Positions 44,145-54,158 of a DNA stretch of 58,114 nucleotides are shown here, piece by piece. The notes beneath the pieces were generated by a model. The model saw only the letters and a program-made list of their open reading frames with translations, was not told the DNA's origin and searched no databases. The number at the start of each line of letters is the position of its first letter. Position 1 is the first letter of the stretch. The position numbers and the translations under genes were made by a program. This DNA comes from Prochlorococcus sp. AG-459-D04 (GTDB lineage Bacteria > Cyanobacteriota > Cyanobacteriia > PCC-6307 > Cyanobiaceae), in the NCBI GenBank assembly GCA_003212035.1, contig QCRA01000003.1, positions 1 to 58,114 on the forward strand. The letters are read 5' to 3'.

Positions 44145-47100
44145 TTGGGCTCTAACTTGAAAAAAATTAGATCTCTAAATTTAAATACAAAGATTCTTTT
44201 AGTAGGGATGCTTTTACCTTTAGGTTTTTTAGGTACTTTTTTATTAAATAATTTTTTAAAAGAAACTTATAGTTCTAAGAAATTAGAATTAGAAGAAAAT
44301 ATTGGGAATCTTTTAGATAAAAAAGTTGATTTGGGTGATTATGTTGGGATTAGATTTTTAGGTTTTTCTTTAGGTAATTCAAAAATTAATGATAAAAAAA
44401 ATATAGATTCTGAAATTACAGCCAAAAATGTATATGTGGGCATTATGCCTTTTAGATCTTTTTTAAAACAAAAATGGATTGTAAAAATAAGCCCCATGAA
44501 AGCAGCTATAAATATAGATAGAGATTTTTTTAAAAGTGACGAATCTTATAAAAATAATCGAATTACAAAAAAATCACAATCAAACTATGAATTGAACTTT
44601 AACTTAAATAAATATTCAATTCTGAATCTTAAAAAATCAGGATTAAAAACAAAAGTAAAAGGTAACGTTATTTATAAGTCGAGGAATAGAGAAATTATTG
44701 CAAATGTAAAATCAAATTTTGATGAAAAAGGTTTTTTAAAATTCAAATTTAATACAAAGTTAAATCAAGACTTTTTAAAACTGGATTTATTTTCTAGAGG
44801 TTTAGATCTTGGGAATTCTGAATATATCATTGGGAATAGAAAAATTAGTTTTAAAAAAGGTAATTTTAAATCTAACTTTAAATTTAATAAATTACCAAAT
44901 GAAACATTTTGCGAGGGAAAATTTTCTTTTACTAATTTAAAAATAAAATCGGAAGATTTATCTGAGAATTTTAATTCAGATTTGACTAGATTTTTTTGTA
45001 AAGATGATAATTTAATAGGAATTTCAGAAAACTTAAATTATGGTACTTTAACTTCAAATTTTGATCTAAATATTCCGTTAAACAAAGATTTAAATAATAT
45101 TAATCTCAAAGGAAGTGTTGGATATGTTAACAGTCTGAATCCAGATATTGAACTATCGGGGAATGTTCCCTATACGTTTGATAGAAAAGGAATTAATTTT
45201 GGGGATATAAATTCTAATTTCACAATAAATAGAACTCAATTATCTAATTTAAATATTTTCCGAAAAAACGATATTAGAGGGTTCGTTACTGCTAAAGGAG
45301 AATTAAAAGGAAAATTTAATGATCCAGATATTTCTATTAGCTTTAATGTTGATCATCCTCACTATAAAGGTATCCGAATAAGAGAGACATGGGAGGGAGA
45401 TATTAAAAATGATAAAAATTTATTTTTATTAAATATGAAAGCCAAAAAGTCTCCAATACCCTCATTTTTAACTATTAAATTTGATTCTGATCTTAGGTTA
45501 GATAATTTATCTTTTAGTAGAATTTTTAATTCTAATAAAGGAAGCATAGAAGTATTTAAAGAGAATAATAGTTATGTTTGGACAGCTAATAATTTTCCTC
45601 TTGATGAACTCGAATTATCAATAGGCAATCAATTCGATAGAATATATGGATTTATTAATGGCACAGGAGCAATATCTTCAGACCAGTCATATCTCAATGG
45701 ACGACTTGCTTGGAGTTTAGGTAAATATGGAAATATTAAGTTAGCAAATTCATTATTTGAATTCAGCGTCGAAAATAATTCTTTTTATGTCAACTCTTCA
45801 CTCTATCCAATTGATGGAGGAGTGATTGAAGTCGAATATGATTCAAATAAAAATAATTTAATTAATACACAACTCACTAATATAAGCACTAGTTGGACTA
45901 TCCTAACTGCTTCAGATATTTTTAACTTTGACAATAAAAAAGAGATTCCTATAAGTAAATCTAATATTTTGGGTTATTTAGAAATAAATGATGATAATAA
46001 ATCATTGAAAGAGAGGATCGATTTTATAAAAAAATTTAAAGAAAATAATAATTACTTTGAGGATAAATTTAACTTAAAAAAATATTTAAGCAAATTCAAA
46101 AGTAGATATAATGCGAAATTAACTATTAAGGGCGATAGACCACTCAACTATAAATTAAATGCAAGATTAAATGGATATCTTGATGTTCCTAAAGGTGAAA
46201 ACAAAAATAACAAAGAGGAATTTGCTATTGATTTGGAAGGCGGTTTATTAAGTGGCAAAGGTTCTTTGAAAATTCAAAATCTTCCATTGAGCTCTGCAAA
46301 TATTTTTTTAAATCAGCCTAGAGATTTTATGGGAGGTTTGGATATCAATTTATTCTATGATTTGGACAAAAAATCTTTCTCTAGTGAAATTTCTTCTAAT
46401 AATTCATCAATAAAAAATAATGAAATAATATTTGATAAAGGATTTATTGAATTCGCTAATTCTATTTTTGATATTGATTTTTCCTTGCTCATAGATGATT
46501 CCAAAATGCCTCTTAATATCGAAGGGAAAATACCAATTGATAGATCTGATAACTTAAATATAAGGTTGTTTGGGAATGGAAAACTTTTTGAATTAATCGA
46601 AAACTTTACTGATGAATTTTTTACTTTTAAGAAAGGTGACTTGAACCTAAGAATGATAATAAAAGGAAATCTAAATAGGCCTATATTAAACGGATTTATT
46701 TCGATTAAAGATTCTGAAGTTGATCTGTACAACAATATAATCAAAGATATTAATAGTTCTATAATTTTTGATTTTGATTCGGCACAAATTGAGAATCTTG
46801 AAGCAATCTCTGAAGATTCCGGAAAATTTTTTGTAAAAGGTTTTATGCCTTTTTATCAAAATGATCCTAGAAAAGGTAGGATTAATTTGAAGACGAATAA
46901 GTTTAATATTAAAACAGATAATTTGAATTTTTTATTAGATTCAGATTTGGATTTAACTGGATCATTTGAGAAGCCTTTTTTGGGAGGAAATTTATCTCTT
47001 AATAATGGATTTTTTAATGTTAACAGTGCCAATCAATCTAATAAAAAAGATAATAATAAATTAAAAGAGGATAAAAAAGAATGGCCGGAACTCAATTGGA

Positions 47101-48095
47101 ATAGTAAAAATAACATTGAAATAATTTCAAACGAAACAATTCTGAATTCAGTTCTTTTAGGTGAAACTTTGCCTAATTATTTGGATAATTTGATTTTTGA
47201 AAACCTTGTTTTGAAACTGGGACCAGAATTCAAAGTTCAATATTCAGAGATGGTTCAAGCTTATTTAAATAGTATTGTGGACCTTAAAATAAATGGTGGA
47301 GTAGGAAAAGATTTAAATGTTAGTGGTCTTATAAAGTTAGAAAAAGGTATAGCGAATCTATATACTACGCCATTTAAACTTGATAAAAGTAAGGAAAACT
47401 ATATTACATTCGCATCAAGAAGTGGTGTTGTTCCTTATATTATTTTTTCTCTAGTTAGTAAAGTTCCAGATTCTATAATTCCTATAAGTGAGAATAATAA
47501 AGATTCAAACATCTCAAGTGATCTTGATGTAAATGCGACTTCTAGTGGTTTTGGATCATTTGGGATTGGCAATTCAAGGCTAATCAAAATTGAAGCATCT
47601 TATGAAGGATTTTTAGATCAATTATCCTTCGCTGATGAAAATAGAAGAATCCAATTAAGAAGCACGCCAAGTTATAACAGATCTCAAATAATTGGTTTAA
47701 TTGGAGGCAATTCTGCAAATTTAATAAATAGAGCATTTATTTCTCAACTTAATAATGCTGATGCATTTAGTGAAAGGTTTCAGTTATCTTTATATCCAGC
47801 GTTAATAGAAAATAATGATTCATTAAATAATATTTTTTCCAATGAAAATTTAGATATAGAAAATGGTGGTCAATCATCTTCTAATGAGGAATTTTCTTCT
47901 CAAGCTTGGGTCGCCGAAATAGGTTTTGATATTACTAATGCAATAAATTTTGCCTTTCAAACCGTTCCAGGTAGAGATGATATTTCACCTTTAGGAATTT
48001 TGACTTTTCAGGCAAATCCAAACTTAGAATTATTAGGTTCTTATGATTCCAATGGGGATTGGAAAAGTCAAGTTCAGTTATTTTTTAGATATTAA
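44145..48095 (+). CDS. TamB-like (DUF490) protein, giant periplasmic beta-rich protein
   Basis: A 1316-residue protein with an N-terminal membrane anchor (about 17-34) and a long beta-rich, Asn/Lys/Leu-rich body. The C-terminal part (about 960-1316) has the DUF490 features of TamB, including NPDIELSGNVPYTFDRKG-like strands upstream and FQLSLYPALIEN, IGLIGGNSANLIN and IGFDITNAINFAFQTVPGRDDISPLGI near the end. TamB-family proteins span the periplasm and are linked to outer-membrane protein and lipid transport. The start is uncertain: TTG at 44145 or a second TTG four codons later (44157). Alone on its strand here, with Ycf51-like gene divergent and proA downstream. Confidence 0.88.
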   Translation: MGSNLKKIRSLNLNTKILLVGMLLPLGFLGTFLLNNFLKETYSSKKLELEENIGNLLDKKVDLGDYVGIRFLGFSLGNSKINDKKNIDSEITAKNVYVGIMPFRSFLKQKWIVKISPMKAAINIDRDFFKSDESYKNNRITKKSQSNYELNFNLNKYSILNLKKSGLKTKVKGNVIYKSRNREIIANVKSNFDEKGFLKFKFNTKLNQDFLKLDLFSRGLDLGNSEYIIGNRKISFKKGNFKSNFKFNKLPNETFCEGKFSFTNLKIKSEDLSENFNSDLTRFFCKDDNLIGISENLNYGTLTSNFDLNIPLNKDLNNINLKGSVGYVNSLNPDIELSGNVPYTFDRKGINFGDINSNFTINRTQLSNLNIFRKNDIRGFVTAKGELKGKFNDPDISISFNVDHPHYKGIRIRETWEGDIKNDKNLFLLNMKAKKSPIPSFLTIKFDSDLRLDNLSFSRIFNSNKGSIEVFKENNSYVWTANNFPLDELELSIGNQFDRIYGFINGTGAISSDQSYLNGRLAWSLGKYGNIKLANSLFEFSVENNSFYVNSSLYPIDGGVIEVEYDSNKNNLINTQLTNISTSWTILTASDIFNFDNKKEIPISKSNILGYLEINDDNKSLKERIDFIKKFKENNNYFEDKFNLKKYLSKFKSRYNAKLTIKGDRPLNYKLNARLNGYLDVPKGENKNNKEEFAIDLEGGLLSGKGSLKIQNLPLSSANIFLNQPRDFMGGLDINLFYDLDKKSFSSEISSNNSSIKNNEIIFDKGFIEFANSIFDIDFSLLIDDSKMPLNIEGKIPIDRSDNLNIRLFGNGKLFELIENFTDEFFTFKKGDLNLRMIIKGNLNRPILNGFISIKDSEVDLYNNIIKDINSSIIFDFDSAQIENLEAISEDSGKFFVKGFMPFYQNDPRKGRINLKTNKFNIKTDNLNFLLDSDLDLTGSFEKPFLGGNLSLNNGFFNVNSANQSNKKDNNKLKEDKKEWPELNWNSKNNIEIISNETILNSVLLGETLPNYLDNLIFENLVLKLGPEFKVQYSEMVQAYLNSIVDLKINGGVGKDLNVSGLIKLEKGIANLYTTPFKLDKSKENYITFASRSGVVPYIIFSLVSKVPDSIIPISENNKDSNISSDLDVNATSSGFGSFGIGNSRLIKIEASYEGFLDQLSFADENRRIQLRSTPSYNRSQIIGLIGGNSANLINRAFISQLNNADAFSERFQLSLYPALIENNDSLNNIFSNENLDIENGGQSSSNEEFSSQAWVAEIGFDITNAINFAFQTVPGRDDISPLGILTFQANPNLELLGSYDSNGDWKSQVQLFFRY

Positions 48096-48161
48096 CTCAG
48101 AAAGAAATTTACTTTAAAGAATCTTTAGTATGAATTATTATTAAATTAACTAAAAAAAATT

Positions 48162-49472
48162 ATGGCTAATATCTTTGAAGTCCCTCAACCAGGCAATGAT
48201 CTTTTACAAAAAGCTGATAAAGTTCGTTTGGCATCAATAGAAGTAAGTCAGACTGAAAATCAAAATCGAATTAAAGCCTTAAATTTTATGGCTGATTATC
48301 TAGAAAAAAATTCTAAAGAAATATTAGAAGCTAATAATGCGGATTATTCAAGTGCAGAAAAAAAGGGTATTTCTAGGTCTTTACTTTCTAGATTAAAGTT
48401 ATCAAAAGCAAAATTAAATTCAGGAATTGAAGGGGTTAGAAAAGTTGGAGTCTTGGCTGATCCTGTAAATCAAGTTCAAATAAAAAGAGAGCTTTCAAAA
48501 GGATTGATTTTAGAAAGAAAAACAGTACCAATTGGAGTCTTAGGGGTTATTTTTGAATCAAGGCCAGATGCCGTGATGCAGATTAGTTCATTAGCAATAA
48601 GATCAGGTAATGGAGTAATGCTAAAAGGTGGCAGTGAAGCTAATTTAACAAATACTTCAATAGTGAAAGCGTTGCAAGAAGGTTTAACTGAATCAGGTCT
48701 TGATAAAAATGCAATATGTTTGCTTACAAGCAGAAAAGATAGCATGGCGATGCTAAATCTTGAGAAATATATTAATTTAATAATTCCAAGAGGAAGTAAT
48801 GAATTAGTTAAATTTATTCAGGAGAATACAAGAATTCCTGTGCTTGGCCATGCTGATGGAATTTGTCACATATTTATAGATATTGAGGCAAATCTAGATA
48901 TGGCATTATCAGTAGCTTTGGACAGCAAAATTCAATATCCTGCAGCATGTAATGCTATCGAAACCTTATTAGTTCATAAAGATATCGCACCAGATTTTTT
49001 AGAAAAGGCCATCCCTTTGTTTAATTCTAATGATGTTAAATTAATTGGAGATAAGAGATCAGTTGAATTAGGGTTAAAGTATGAGGCTAGTCTAGAAGAT
49101 TGGAAAACTGAATATTTGGACTTAATTTTATCGATAAAAATTGTTGATGATCTCGAGCAAGCCATAACACATATTCAAAAATATAGTTCAAAACATACAG
49201 ATGGAATAATTACTGAGAATTCAAATACTGCTAATAAATTTATGAATGTAGTTGATAGTGCAGGTGTTTTTCATAATTGCTCGACTAGATTTGCAGATGG
49301 GTTTAGATATGGATTCGGAGCTGAAGTTGGTATATCTACTCAAACTCTTCCACCAAGGGGACCTGTGGGTCTAGAAGGTTTGGTCACTTATAAATATTTC
49401 CTAAAAGGTGATGGGAATATAGTTGATGATTTTTCATTAGGAAAGGCTATCTATACACATAAAGATCTTTAA
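48162..49472 (+). CDS. proA: Gamma-glutamyl phosphate reductase
   Basis: ProA reduces glutamyl 5-phosphate with NADPH in proline synthesis. The 436 residues are an aldehyde-dehydrogenase-fold enzyme. Seen: PIGVLGVIFESRPDAV near 123-138, the LLTSRKDSM segment, IPRGSNELVKFI near 208-219, and the catalytic-cysteine segment YPAACNAIETLL near 256-267 (the cysteine in AACN). The C-terminal FADGFRYGFGAEVGISTQTLPPRGPVGLEGL is characteristic. The start is ATG at 48162. folB follows after 11 bases on the same strand. Confidence 0.97.
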   Translation: MANIFEVPQPGNDLLQKADKVRLASIEVSQTENQNRIKALNFMADYLEKNSKEILEANNADYSSAEKKGISRSLLSRLKLSKAKLNSGIEGVRKVGVLADPVNQVQIKRELSKGLILERKTVPIGVLGVIFESRPDAVMQISSLAIRSGNGVMLKGGSEANLTNTSIVKALQEGLTESGLDKNAICLLTSRKDSMAMLNLEKYINLIIPRGSNELVKFIQENTRIPVLGHADGICHIFIDIEANLDMALSVALDSKIQYPAACNAIETLLVHKDIAPDFLEKAIPLFNSNDVKLIGDKRSVELGLKYEASLEDWKTEYLDLILSIKIVDDLEQAITHIQKYSSKHTDGIITENSNTANKFMNVVDSAGVFHNCSTRFADGFRYGFGAEVGISTQTLPPRGPVGLEGLVTYKYFLKGDGNIVDDFSLGKAIYTHKDL

Positions 49473-49483
49473 AACTTTTAAAG

Positions 49484-49846
49484 ATGGAAACTTTTTTAAA
49501 AATTGAGAATATTAAACTTTGGGCTAGGGTTGGCGTGCTTGATGAAGAAAGGGAATTAGGACAACTATTTATTTTAGATATATTTTTGTGGACTGATTTT
49601 GAAAAATGTACAGTAAATGATGATATAAAAAAAACAGTTGACTATTCAAAATTAGTTCAAATTTTAAAAGATCAATCAAAGAAAATATATTGTTATACAA
49701 TCGAAAAATATTCCAATGAAATTTTAGAAATCATTGATCAGAAATTTAAACTTTCTAAAATTAAAATTATTTTAACAAAATGCAATCCTCCAATCACAGG
49801 TTTTGATGGCAAGGTGTCAATAGTAAGAATTCTTGAAAATTATTAA
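49484..49846 (+). CDS. folB: Dihydroneopterin aldolase
   Basis: FolB splits dihydroneopterin to 6-hydroxymethyl-dihydropterin and glycolaldehyde in folate synthesis. The 120 residues match the family: IENIKLWARVGVLDEERELGQLFILDIFLW at the N-terminus, TVDYSKLVQILKDQSKK in the middle and KIKIILTKCNPPITGFDGKVSIVR near the end with the conserved catalytic lysine region. The start is ATG at 49484. Its last 14 bases overlap the start of the next gene, so the two are translated in concert. A pterin-related protein is also encoded at 33245, but no functional link is shown. Confidence 0.94.
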   Translation: METFLKIENIKLWARVGVLDEERELGQLFILDIFLWTDFEKCTVNDDIKKTVDYSKLVQILKDQSKKIYCYTIEKYSNEILEIIDQKFKLSKIKIILTKCNPPITGFDGKVSIVRILENY

Positions 49847-50444
49847 AGTATTGGAAAAAAGAAATCCTATCATATTGATTCATGGTCTATGGAATACTTC
49901 AAGTATTTTTTCTTCTATTACCCCAAAACTTGATAGTATTGGCATTGAATATTTTGCTCCAACTCTTCATCATTCATTTGGAATGACTTCAATTCTTGAT
50001 TTGACTAATAAATTAAACGAATTAATTTTAGAGAAATACGGTTTAGAAAAAGAAATAGATATTTTAGGATTTTCTATGGGAGGAATAATTGGGAGACACT
50101 GGCTTCAAAAATTTAATGGTTATAAAAGAACAAGAAGATTAATATCTGTAGGTTCCCCTCATAAAGGAACTTTGATGGCTCAATTAATACCTAAATATCC
50201 TTTTAAAGGAATATCTGAAATGAAAATAAACAGCAAGTTTTTGAGAGGGCTCGCGAATAATGATTTTTTTCTTGATGATATTGAGTGTATAAATTTCTTT
50301 ACTTATTGGGATTTGATGGTTTTCCCTGGCTGGTGGACAAATTTAAATTTTGGAAAAAAAATATCAGTAAAAGTATTTAAACATAGAAATCTAGTAAAAA
50401 ATAAATCTGTGGTTGATAAAATAATCGATGAAATTATTATGTAG
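49833..50444 (+). CDS. Small lipase-like alpha/beta hydrolase
   Basis: A 203-residue alpha/beta hydrolase. Seen: IILIHGLWNTSSIFS near 13-27 (oxyanion loop) and the nucleophile elbow LGFSMGGIIGRHWL near 78-91 (GFSMGG), with a SVGSPHKGTLMA segment at about 108-119 that resembles triacylglycerol lipases and phospholipases. A catalytic Asp and a late His are plausible in FFTYWDLMVFPG and FKHRNLV. No signal peptide is seen. The start is TTG at 49833, overlapping the folB end by 14 bases. It overlaps the M3 peptidase gene tail by eight bases on the opposite strand. Substrate unknown. Confidence 0.82.
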   Translation: MKIIKVLEKRNPIILIHGLWNTSSIFSSITPKLDSIGIEYFAPTLHHSFGMTSILDLTNKLNELILEKYGLEKEIDILGFSMGGIIGRHWLQKFNGYKRTRRLISVGSPHKGTLMAQLIPKYPFKGISEMKINSKFLRGLANNDFFLDDIECINFFTYWDLMVFPGWWTNLNFGKKISVKVFKHRNLVKNKSVVDKIIDEIIM

Positions 50445-52524
50445 CTCCAGATAAGCCTAAGTGTCTTATTAAGGAATCAGTTTGTGGCTCTCTTCCCCTG
50501 AATAGTTTGAATATGTCTAAGGGAGGTAAGCTCCCACCCAAGCTAAGTATTGTATCTTTGAATTTTTTTCCTATTAACTTTAAATCTTCAGAGTTTTCTA
50601 GATCAGCTTCTTCGAACATTGAAAAAGCATCAGCACTTAGAACTTCAGCCCATTTATAGGAGTAATATCCTGCAGAATATCCACCTGCAAATATATGACT
50701 GAAACAACAAAGAAATTGGTCTTCCATAATTGGTGCAATAACAGTAGTTTGTTTTGCAATTTCTCTTCTTATTTCATCTGCTGTTTTACTTTCGTTTATA
50801 TCAATACTACTGTGCAATCTGAGGTCTGTAATTGCGAAATGTAGTTGTCTAAGAGTAGCCATACCACAATTAAAAGTTCTATTCTTTAAGATCTTCTCAA
50901 AATTTTCATCGGATAATTTTTCTCCTGTTTTATAGTGCTTAGCAATATTCAAAAGTGTATTTTTATGAAAACACCAGTTTTCCATAAATTGACTTGGAAG
51001 TTCGACGGCGTCCCATTCAACATTATTGATTCCAGCTGCTTGAGGAAGATTTACAGTAGTGAGCATATGTTGAAGACCATGTCCAAATTCATGGAACAGT
51101 GTCTGCACTTCTTCAAAACTCATCAAACTCGGTTTATCTTTTGACGGTGGAGTCTGATTGCAAACTAGATAAGCTACAGGAAGGGTCTTTTTGCCAATAT
51201 CATTTTTATTTAAACATTCGTCCATCCAAGCCCCTCCTCTCTTTGATTCAGGCCTCGAATATGGATCAAGGTAAAAAGATGCTATTTTCTTATCTTCTTT
51301 ATTGAGGATATTGAAGAATAAAACGTCATCATTCCATAGTGGAGCCTCATCAGTCGCCTCAACTACTTTAATTTCAAAAAGCTTCTCACTTAATTTAAAT
51401 AAACCTTTCAAAACATCATTTAGTGGGAACCAAGGTCTCAAAGATTCTTGATCCAAATTGAGCTTTTCCTTCCTAAGAAGTTCAGACCAATAACTAATAT
51501 CCCATGGCTCAATATTCTGCGATTTTGGAAACCCATTAGCTTTAGAAAACTTATCAAGCGTTTCTAATTCAATTTTTGCGGTTTTGAATGCTGGTTCTCT
51601 CAATTCTTCTAAAAGGTTTTCTACATTTTTAATTTCTTTCGCCATTTTCGTTGACAAACTTAGTTGTGCCCAACTTTTATAACCAAGAAGATTAGCTTTT
51701 TCAGTTCTAAGAGATAATATATCTTCAATGATTTGAGAATTATTTTTTTCTCCTTTAGACGCCCTACTAACGAATGCCTTGTAAAGTTTTTTTCTAAGAT
51801 TACGGTCGGAGGCATATGTCATGAACGAAGTATAAGTTGGAATATCTAGACTTAATTTCCAAGGACCATTTTTAACATCAACTTCTTCATCTTTTTTTAG
51901 GTGATTGTTTGCAGAAAATGCCATCAATTCAAGTACTCGTTCAGGAAGACCATCAACTTCAGATTTTTTATTTAATATTAAAAACCATTTATTAGTGGCA
52001 TCAAGAACATTATTGCTGAAGTCTGTTGAAAGTTTCCCAAGCTTTTCTGAAATATTATTGAATTTTTCTTGATCATTTTTTTGTAGTGAAATTCCTCTAT
52101 GTTGCATCTCAAGGATTTCTTTATCTAAAATTCGGGTTTTGATTTGATCAAAGTTATTTGTCTCTTTGAGCTTTACTAATGAATTGTAAATTATCTTACT
52201 TTGACCAAATTTATTACTCAAGCTTATAATCTCGGGAAGAAATCTTGAATAAATATCTCTAAGACTTTCAGAATTATTTACTGCATTTAGGTGACTTATT
52301 ACTCCCCAGCTCCATCTAAGAATTTCATTGACTTCATTTAAAGGATTGATTACCTTATCCCAATTTAAATCATTTTTAGCCAAGTAATTAGATAAATTTT
52401 TCTCTATGTTATTAAAGTCTTCGGCTATTTTTTCTAGTACTAATGGAAATTGTTTGCTTATGTTTTCTGACGTAAATTTTTTAAAATCGGGTAATTCTCC
52501 ATATTTAAAAATTGAGGTATCCAT
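50437..52524 (-). CDS. M3-family oligopeptidase (PrlC-like)
   Basis: A 695-residue zinc metallopeptidase that trims short peptides in the cytosol. Seen: the HEFGHGLQHML zinc motif near residues 477-487 with the third ligand Glu in the following helix (ELPSQFMENWCFH near 505), and the segment QFLCCFSHIFAGGYSAGYYSYKWAEVLSADAF near 603-634, typical of oligopeptidase A. The start is ATG at 52522-52524. It sits between ndhD and the lipase-like gene and its tail overlaps the latter by eight bases, converging. Confidence 0.95.
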   Translation of the reverse strand: MDTSIFKYGELPDFKKFTSENISKQFPLVLEKIAEDFNNIEKNLSNYLAKNDLNWDKVINPLNEVNEILRWSWGVISHLNAVNNSESLRDIYSRFLPEIISLSNKFGQSKIIYNSLVKLKETNNFDQIKTRILDKEILEMQHRGISLQKNDQEKFNNISEKLGKLSTDFSNNVLDATNKWFLILNKKSEVDGLPERVLELMAFSANNHLKKDEEVDVKNGPWKLSLDIPTYTSFMTYASDRNLRKKLYKAFVSRASKGEKNNSQIIEDILSLRTEKANLLGYKSWAQLSLSTKMAKEIKNVENLLEELREPAFKTAKIELETLDKFSKANGFPKSQNIEPWDISYWSELLRKEKLNLDQESLRPWFPLNDVLKGLFKLSEKLFEIKVVEATDEAPLWNDDVLFFNILNKEDKKIASFYLDPYSRPESKRGGAWMDECLNKNDIGKKTLPVAYLVCNQTPPSKDKPSLMSFEEVQTLFHEFGHGLQHMLTTVNLPQAAGINNVEWDAVELPSQFMENWCFHKNTLLNIAKHYKTGEKLSDENFEKILKNRTFNCGMATLRQLHFAITDLRLHSSIDINESKTADEIRREIAKQTTVIAPIMEDQFLCCFSHIFAGGYSAGYYSYKWAEVLSADAFSMFEEADLENSEDLKLIGKKFKDTILSLGGSLPPLDIFKLFRGREPQTDSLIRHLGLSGAT

Positions 52525-52537
52525 TTATTAAAATGAT

Positions 52538-54079
52538 TTAATTAACTATAGTTGGTATGAGTCCTACCAATTTAGCTAAAGTTAGTTGTTGACTGAGAGC
52601 ATTGGTTGAGGATTCGTATAGATTTATGGCTATTTTTGGCCAAAAGCCTATTACCAAAGTAGGCAACAATAAACTGAAACCAATCGTCAATTCTCTACCA
52701 TTCATTTCTTTAACTGTGGCTAATGCCGGTATTCTAGGGCCAAAGAATACTCTCCTACACATTGATAGTAGATATATAGGTGTTAAAACTAAGCCTATTG
52801 CTGCTATAAGAATCGTGATCGATCTAAAGATAGAGCTGAAGCCTTCCTGACTAGTGATCCCTAAAAATACAGTAATTTCACTTATGAAACCGCTCATCCC
52901 AGGGAGTGCTAAAGAGGCTAATGAGCTTGCCAAGAAAAAAGCAAAAGTTATTGGCAAGACCTTTGCTAAACCGCCCATATTTGGAATCGAAAGTGTATTT
53001 GTTCTTTCATAGAATGAGCCTGTGACAAAAAACATTGCTGCAGCAATAAGTCCGTGACTGATCATTTGGAGCATTGCTCCGCTTATACCTAGAGCATCTA
53101 CTGCTCCAATCCCTAATAGAACAAAACCCATATGACTCACTGAGCTGCATGCAATTCTTCTTTTAACATTATCTTGTGCAAATGCATTAAGTGCTCCGTA
53201 AATTATATTAATGATTCCAAGAATAATTAAAGCAGGTGCAATTTGAAGATGCACTTCAGGTAGTATTTGAACATTGAATCTTAAGAGAGCATAGCCTCCC
53301 ATTTTTAAGAGTATACCAGCAAGTAACATTGATACTGGTGCATTAGCCTCCCCATGTGCATCAGGCAGCCAAGTATGCAATGGAAAGATAGGAAGTTTTA
53401 CACCAAAACCAATTAAAAATCCTATGTAAGATAGTAAAGCTAGGCTGCCTGTTACGTGTTTTTCGGTTAAATCAGTAATATTTAAAGTGAAGGTATCACC
53501 ACTTAATGCAAGTGCTAACCCACTTATTAGTATTAATAAAGAAGCTAAAGCAGTATAAAGAATAAATTTAGTAGCTGCATATAATTTCTTTTTCCCTCCC
53601 CAAATAGCAATAAGTAGATACACCGGAACTAATTCAAGTTCCCACGCCAAGAAAAATAATAGGAAATCCTGAGAAAGAAAAACTAGCGACTGTGCTGATG
53701 CTTGGACTAATAAAAGAGAAAAATATAGATTAGATTTTTTTTTAATTTTCCAACTTGCGGCAGCTGATAAGAATGTAATTAAACCACTTAAAGCCACTAA
53801 AGGAGCAGATAACCCATCTACGCCAAGAGACCACTCTAAGCCAATCGAAGGTAACCAAGAAGCTCTTTCTACAAGTTGTAAAGAGCTATCTAAAGTATTG
53901 AATTTTTTTAAAAGGACTCCGATTATTAGTAAAAAATCTATAAATAAAAAACTTAATGAGATATTTCTTGGGAGTGTATTATCTTCTCCTTCTTTCGAAT
54001 TCAAGAAAGGCATTATTAATGCCCCAATTAAAGGCAGTAAAACAATTGATGATAGCCATGGAAAAGATTCTAAATTCAT
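52538..54079 (-). CDS. ndhD: NAD(P)H-quinone oxidoreductase subunit 4
   Basis: NdhD is a large proton-pumping membrane subunit of NDH-1. The 513 residues have about 14 hydrophobic segments. Seen: [19 protein letters not shown] near 81-99, the [17 protein letters not shown] segment near 144-160 with the conserved glutamate, [22 protein letters not shown] near 232-253 and [11 protein letters not shown] near 397-407. NdhD1 versus NdhD2-4 paralogues cannot be separated by eye, so its role in respiration, cyclic flow or CO2 uptake stays open. The start is ATG. It lies 13 bases upstream of the M3 peptidase gene on the same strand. Confidence 0.93.
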   Translation of the reverse strand: MNLESFPWLSSIVLLPLIGALIMPFLNSKEGEDNTLPRNISLSFLFIDFLLIIGVLLKKFNTLDSSLQLVERASWLPSIGLEWSLGVDGLSAPLVALSGLITFLSAAASWKIKKKSNLYFSLLLVQASAQSLVFLSQDFLLFFLAWELELVPVYLLIAIWGGKKKLYAATKFILYTALASLLILISGLALALSGDTFTLNITDLTEKHVTGSLALLSYIGFLIGFGVKLPIFPLHTWLPDAHGEANAPVSMLLAGILLKMGGYALLRFNVQILPEVHLQIAPALIILGIINIIYGALNAFAQDNVKRRIACSSVSHMGFVLLGIGAVDALGISGAMLQMISHGLIAAAMFFVTGSFYERTNTLSIPNMGGLAKVLPITFAFFLASSLASLALPGMSGFISEITVFLGITSQEGFSSIFRSITILIAAIGLVLTPIYLLSMCRRVFFGPRIPALATVKEMNGRELTIGFSLLLPTLVIGFWPKIAINLYESSTNALSQQLTLAKLVGLIPTIVN

Positions 54080-54158
54080 TTATGTAATGAATAATTTTTT
54101 TATTCTAGTTGAAGATGTACTAGCTTGAGAATATAACATTAAAAATGCCTAAGTAAAA

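Noticed and set aside
46355-46744. 129-codon minus-strand frame inside the TamB-like gene
   Set aside because: Composition mirrors the complement of the Asn/Lys-rich TamB codons, and no start signal or motif is seen.
53898-54128. 76-codon plus-strand frame over the start of ndhD
   Set aside because: It overlaps the conserved ndhD N-terminus on the opposite strand and lacks any family pattern.
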